Below are positions 60,508-64,000 of a DNA stretch of 64,000 nt, one piece after another. Numbering within the stretch: position 1 is the first letter of the stretch; every line of letters starts with the position of its first letter. The notes below the pieces were generated by a model that was not told the origin of the DNA, ran no database searches, and worked only from the letters and a program-made list of their open reading frames with translations. The DNA is from Cryobacterium zongtaii (GTDB lineage: Bacteria > Actinomycetota > Actinomycetes > Actinomycetales > Microbacteriaceae): NCBI RefSeq assembly GCF_002909375.1, contig NZ_PPXD01000005.1, forward strand, positions 355,597 to 419,596, in the 5' to 3' direction. The position numbers and the translations under genes are program-made.

Positions 60508-62184
60508 CTACATGCGCTCCGGCGCCGAGACGCCGAGCAGACCCAGGCCGTTGCGGATGACCTGGCCGGTGGCGTCATTCAGCCACAGCCGGGTGCGGTG
60601 CAGATCGGTGACCGGCTCGTCGCCGAGCGGGATGACCCGGCAGTTGTCGTACCAGCGGTGGTAGTAGCCGGCGACCTCTTCGATGTAGCGGGCCACGCGG
60701 TGGGGCTCGCGCAGTTCGGCGGCCTGGGCCACCACGCGCGGGTACTCCTGCAGCACACCGAGAAGCGCGGACTCGCTGTCGTGGGTGAGCAGTTCGGGGG
60801 CGAACGCACTGCGGTCCACGCCGGAATCGGCGGCATTGCGGCCGACGGAGCAGGTGCGGGCGTGCGCGTACTGCACGTAGAAGACCGGGTTCTCGTTGGT
60901 GCGCTTGCCGAGCAGGTCCAGGTCGATGTCCAGCTGGGAGTCGCTCGAGGAGCGCACCAGCGAGTAGCGGCCGGCGTCCACGCCCACCGCGTCGACGAGG
61001 TCGTCGAGGGTGACGATGGTGCCGTTGCGCTTGGACATCCGCACGGGCTCGCCGCCCTTGAGCAGGTTGACCATCTGGCCGATGAGGATCTGCAGGTTCA
61101 CGCCGGGCACGTCGCCGAACGCCTCGACCATGGCCATCATGCGGCCGATGTAGCCGTGGTGGTCGGCGCCGAGCATGATCAGGTTCTGGTCGAAGCCGCG
61201 CTCGCGCTTGTCGAGGTAGTAGCCCAGGTCGCCGGAGATGTACGCCGGTTCGCCGTTCGAGCGGATGATGACACGGTCGCGGTCGTCGCCGAAGGTGGTG
61301 GTGCGCAGCCAGATGGCGCCATCCTCCTCGAAGATGTGGCCGAGTTCGCGCAGGCGCTCGATGGCGCGGTTGACGGCGCCGGATTCGTGCAGGGAGTCTT
61401 CGTGGAAGAACACGTCGAAGTCGACCCCGAAGCCGTGCAGCTTCTCCTTGATCTCGGTGAACATGAGGTCCACGCCGATGGAGCGGAAGATCTCCTGCTG
61501 TTCATCGCGGGGCAGGACGGCGATGTCACCCTCGTAGATCTCGACGACCTTGTCGGCGATGTCACCGATGTACGCTCCGCCGTAGCCGTCTTCGGGGGTG
61601 GGCTCACCCAGGTAGGCGGCCAGCACGCTGCGGGCGAACCTGTCGATCTGCGAGCCGTGGTCGTTGAAGTAATACTCGCGCGTCACATCCGCGCCCTCGG
61701 CGATCAGCACGCGGGCGAGGCTGTCGCCGACGGCTGCCCAGCGCACGCCACCCATGTGGATGGGGCCGGTGGGGTTGGCCGAGACGAACTCGAGGTTGAT
61801 CTTGATGCCGTCGTACAGGTGGCCGGTGCCGTAGACCGGGCCGGCGTTGACGATGGTCTGCGCGAGGGCGCCGGCGGCGGATGCCTCGAGGCGGATGTTG
61901 ATGAAGCCGGGCCCGGCGATCTCCACAGAGGCGACCTCTGGCATGGCTTCGAGGCCTGCGGCGAGTTCGGCGGCCACGGCGCGCGGGTTGGTGCCCAGTG
62001 GCTTGGCGATCTTCATCGAGACGCTCGAGGCCCAGTCACCGTGGTCGCGGTTGCGCGGGCGCTCCAGCGACATGTCGGCTGCGACCAGACCGAGATCTGC
62101 GATCTCCGCCCCTTCGCCTCGTCGGCGCTCGACCAGGGAGTTGACGAGGTCGAGCAGGGACTGGGAGAGTTCGGCAGGGGTCAC
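60508..62184 (-). CDS. argS: arginyl-tRNA synthetase
   Basis: A 558-residue class I synthetase. The HIGH motif appears as GPIHMGG and the KMSKS loop as MSKRNG; the C-terminal anticodon-binding domain ends [11 protein letters not shown]. The GTG at 62184 gives the usual start [15 protein letters not shown] lies eight bases upstream with no ribosome site. It opens the argS-DUF2993-lysA-hom-thrC-thrB series. Confidence 0.97.
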   Translation of the reverse strand: MTPAELSQSLLDLVNSLVERRRGEGAEIADLGLVAADMSLERPRNRDHGDWASSVSMKIAKPLGTNPRAVAAELAAGLEAMPEVASVEIAGPGFINIRLEASAAGALAQTIVNAGPVYGTGHLYDGIKINLEFVSANPTGPIHMGGVRWAAVGDSLARVLIAEGADVTREYYFNDHGSQIDRFARSVLAAYLGEPTPEDGYGGAYIGDIADKVVEIYEGDIAVLPRDEQQEIFRSIGVDLMFTEIKEKLHGFGVDFDVFFHEDSLHESGAVNRAIERLRELGHIFEEDGAIWLRTTTFGDDRDRVIIRSNGEPAYISGDLGYYLDKRERGFDQNLIMLGADHHGYIGRMMAMVEAFGDVPGVNLQILIGQMVNLLKGGEPVRMSKRNGTIVTLDDLVDAVGVDAGRYSLVRSSSDSQLDIDLDLLGKRTNENPVFYVQYAHARTCSVGRNAADSGVDRSAFAPELLTHDSESALLGVLQEYPRVVAQAAELREPHRVARYIEEVAGYYHRWYDNCRVIPLGDEPVTDLHRTRLWLNDATGQVIRNGLGLLGVSAPERM

Positions 62185-62192
62185 GGCGAACA

Positions 62193-62198
62193 AGCTTA
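62193..62198 (-). promoter_or_regulatory. possible -10 element of argS
   Basis: TAAGCT on the minus strand, eight bases before the GTG start, in the 43-base gap to the divergent lipoprotein gene. Confidence 0.3.
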
Positions 62199-62215
62199 CC
62201 CGCCGTCCCGGTTGG

Positions 62216-62221
62216 TAAGGT
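62216..62221 (+). promoter_or_regulatory. -10 element of the lipoprotein gene (leaderless)
   Basis: TAAGGT six bases before the GTG start. The AAGG could also act as a weak ribosome site. Confidence 0.35.
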
Positions 62222-62227
62222 CAACGA

Positions 62228-62881
62228 GTGACCCACTCCAGCTCGTCCTCCTTCGCCACCGGCCGCCGACTGCGCGCCGCACTCGCCCTCACCGGCGCTT
62301 CGCTCGCTCTGATCGCCCTGGCCGGATGCGCACCGGCGGGCGACACGGAGCCCACCGCGTCAGCCACGGCAAAGCCGACCAGCACGGCCACGTCGGAGCC
62401 CACCGCCACGGCGGAACCCACGGCGACGGCCACGGCGTCGGCCACCCCTGCGCCGGCAGCCGAAGGCACCGCCGTGGACAAGAGCTGCGACCAGGTCCTC
62501 ACGGCGGACGACGTCTACGAGATCAACCCCAATGTGAGTGTCGACCCGGGTTATTCAGCATCGAGTGACACGGCCGTGACCGCGACCACCTATAACGGCA
62601 TCGCCTGCGGCTGGATCAACAATTCCAGCGGCGAGGTCATCGAGGTATCAGTTGCGATGCCGAACGAGGCGCTCGCCAATACCTTGAAGGATGCGGCCCT
62701 GGCCGGCGGCGAGGTCGTGCCGACCTACGGCAGCGCTCCCGACGTGGAGGGCTACTTCAGTGCCGGTACCGGGACCGCTCAGGTCTTCACCGGTGGGTAC
62801 TGGGTGGCCGTCTCCTCCCCCGCCATGATCGAGCCCGGCGACGCCGAGCGCGTCATGAGCACGGTTCTCGGTAACTTGTAG
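62228..62881 (+). CDS. predicted lipoprotein with Thr/Ala/Pro-rich linker
   Basis: A 217-residue secreted lipoprotein. A basic N-terminus, hydrophobic stretch and lipobox LAGC (Cys near 34) are followed by about 45 residues of repeats of the type SEPTATAEPTATAT, a flexible wall-spanning linker. The globular domain of about 130 residues has two Cys that could pair (KSCDQ and IACGW). I do not recognise the family. It starts with GTG and is divergent from argS. Confidence 0.82.
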   Translation: MTHSSSSSFATGRRLRAALALTGASLALIALAGCAPAGDTEPTASATAKPTSTATSEPTATAEPTATATASATPAPAAEGTAVDKSCDQVLTADDVYEINPNVSVDPGYSASSDTAVTATTYNGIACGWINNSSGEVIEVSVAMPNEALANTLKDAALAGGEVVPTYGSAPDVEGYFSAGTGTAQVFTGGYWVAVSSPAMIEPGDAERVMSTVLGNL

Positions 62882-62896
62882 GGCTATTCGGTCGTT

Positions 62897-62924
62897 CGCC
62901 CCTCCTCCACAGGGCGGACTTTTT
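62897..62924 (+). terminator. possible terminator after the lipoprotein gene
   Basis: CGCCC (62897-62901) pairs with GGGCG (62912-62916) and is followed by five T at 62920-62924. The stem is short. Confidence 0.4.
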
Positions 62925-62988
62925 GCGACCTCTGCACAGCTTGGTTTCTGGGCCGGGGTGTGTTGGTGCTGGGTGCTTCACTGTCCCT

Positions 62989-64000
62989 ATGGCCACCTCA
63001 GCTGCCACTCCCGATCACACCCCCGATGACCCTGCTGACCCCGCGGTGGATCCCGTCGCGGCGGCGATCAGCGCGGTCATCGACCCGCTGATCGAGAACG
63101 AGAAAGTCATCGCGGCCGGCTACGCCGAGCGCAGTCGGCTGCTGACCGAGCTGGACCGGCTCGGCCATGAACGGCGCATCATCGCGGGTCTGGGCGGGGA
63201 CCCTGTCGAGTCCGGCCGGAACGACCCCGATACCGGCGCGCACGGTCCAGCTTGGGATGACGAGGAGCTCGCCCGCCGCAGTATGGCTGCCGAGGCGGCC
63301 GGGGCGTTGCGGCTGACGGCCACCACGGCGGGCATGATGATCTTCGACGCCGCCCGCCTCACCGGCCAACTGCCCGGCTTCCACCAGGCCCTGAGCCGCG
63401 GCACTATCACCTGGGGCCACGCGGTGAAGATGCTCACCCTCACCGACGGCGTCCCCGAAGAGATCCTGGGTGCGTTCGAAGCCAAAGTCCTGCCCGCGGC
63501 AGAGAAACTGACCTCGACCCAGTTCGTCCGGGTCGCCGGCCGGATCCTGGAGCGGATGCATCCGGTGCCGTTGCCGGACCGTGCCGACGCCGGCTTCGTC
63601 AAGCGCCGGGTGGTGTTCAGCCCGGACGCCGACGGGATGGCCTGGTTGAACGCCTACCTCAAAGCCGAAGACGCCCAAGCGATCTATGACCGGCTCAGCC
63701 ACATCGCCACAGACCTCGACCTCGACGCTGACGCCGCCCCGGGGCCCGGCTCCGACTCCCCCGTCCCCTGCCGCAGCAAGGACCAGCGCCGCGCAGACGC
63801 GTACCGCGACCTGCTCCTGGACGGTGTCGGACCCGGTGGCCGCGGCCACGGCATCCGCGGCACGGTCAGCATCACGGTGCCGGCCCTGACCCTGCTGGGG
63901 AGAAGCGACGAACCCGCCATCCTCGACGGCTACGGCCCCATCGACCCCGAGACCGCCCGCCGGATCGCGGGCACGGCAACCAGCTGGTCCCGGATCCTCA
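62989..64000 (+). CDS. DUF222 (13E12 repeat family) protein, C-terminus beyond the window
   Basis: 337 residues are visible. The family core is clear: ITWGHAVKMLTL, FSPDADGMAWLNAYLKAEDA, RSKDQRRADAYRDLLLDG and the TVSITVPALTLLG segment. Full-length members usually end in an HNH nuclease domain, which would lie past the window edge. They are multicopy in actinobacterial genomes; their function is unknown and a link to mobile or repeat DNA is suspected. There is no obvious ribosome site before the ATG. Confidence 0.88.
   Translation, partial: MATSAATPDHTPDDPADPAVDPVAAAISAVIDPLIENEKVIAAGYAERSRLLTELDRLGHERRIIAGLGGDPVESGRNDPDTGAHGPAWDDEELARRSMAAEAAGALRLTATTAGMMIFDAARLTGQLPGFHQALSRGTITWGHAVKMLTLTDGVPEEILGAFEAKVLPAAEKLTSTQFVRVAGRILERMHPVPLPDRADAGFVKRRVVFSPDADGMAWLNAYLKAEDAQAIYDRLSHIATDLDLDADAAPGPGSDSPVPCRSKDQRRADAYRDLLLDGVGPGGRGHGIRGTVSITVPALTLLGRSDEPAILDGYGPIDPETARRIAGTATSWSRIL

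Noticed and set aside
62989..64000. Intein or group II intron nuclease
   Set aside because: The visible part is DUF222 of a free-standing gene; no host gene is interrupted.

Overview
The window is 64 kb of high-GC chromosome from an actinobacterium. The block argS-lysA-hom-thrC-thrB-rho-prfA-prmC-tsaC-wecA-atpBEFHAGDC follows the gene order of Mycobacterium tuberculosis Rv1292-Rv1311. Together with the DUF222 gene at the right edge, the DUF4192 gene and the PFNA-type kinase/FN3 cluster, this suggests Micrococcales, most likely Microbacteriaceae such as Cryobacterium. The genus is an inference. I see no rRNA, tRNA, CRISPR array, insertion sequence or phage gene.

1-3.4 kb: the end of a polyamine ABC transporter operon (binding protein, then an ATPase cut by the window edge) and a divergent alanine dehydrogenase gene.

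3.4-21.0 kb: one long minus-strand operon. In transcription order it encodes an FHA protein, a PP2C phosphatase, a membrane Ser/Thr kinase with an FN3-like ectodomain, a 1971-residue membrane-anchored Ig-like/FN3 protein, a MoxR ATPase, a DUF58 protein, a transglutaminase-like membrane protein, a zinc-ribbon FHA protein and an EccC-like FtsK/SpoIIIE ATPase. From the kinase to the zinc-ribbon FHA gene, five junctions overlap: four by ATGA/GTGA and one by 11 bases. The middle matches the PFNA cluster (pkb2-fn3-aaa-duf58-tgm) described in bifidobacteria. Here it is extended by a phosphatase, two phospho-Thr readers and a secretion-type ATPase. The transglutaminase-like protein has lost its catalytic Cys and His. 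This is the best candidate for an incompletely described system.

21.0-25.4 kb: aminobutyraldehyde dehydrogenase, divergent from an Lrp/AsnC regulator and a class III aminotransferase, then an AraC-VOC pair. With the transporter and Ald these make a plausible putrescine-to-GABA route with alanine recycling, and the big operon sits in the middle of that set.

25.4-36.1 kb: accessory and housekeeping genes. They are a compositionally odd orphan, DUF4192, an acetate-type transporter, a heterodimeric ABC exporter behind an aldo/keto reductase, ogt-tag, mdh and yaaA.

36.1-62.2 kb: the conserved ATP synthase/prfA/rho/threonine-lysine/argS block. It lacks rpmE, and cysK, cysE, a 2OG-Fe(II) oxygenase and a GNAT gene are inserted between prfA and prmC.

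62.2-64 kb: a lipoprotein gene and a truncated DUF222 gene. Across the window many first genes have a TANNNT hexamer 6-8 bases before the start codon and no Shine-Dalgarno sequence, which suggests frequent leaderless transcripts.
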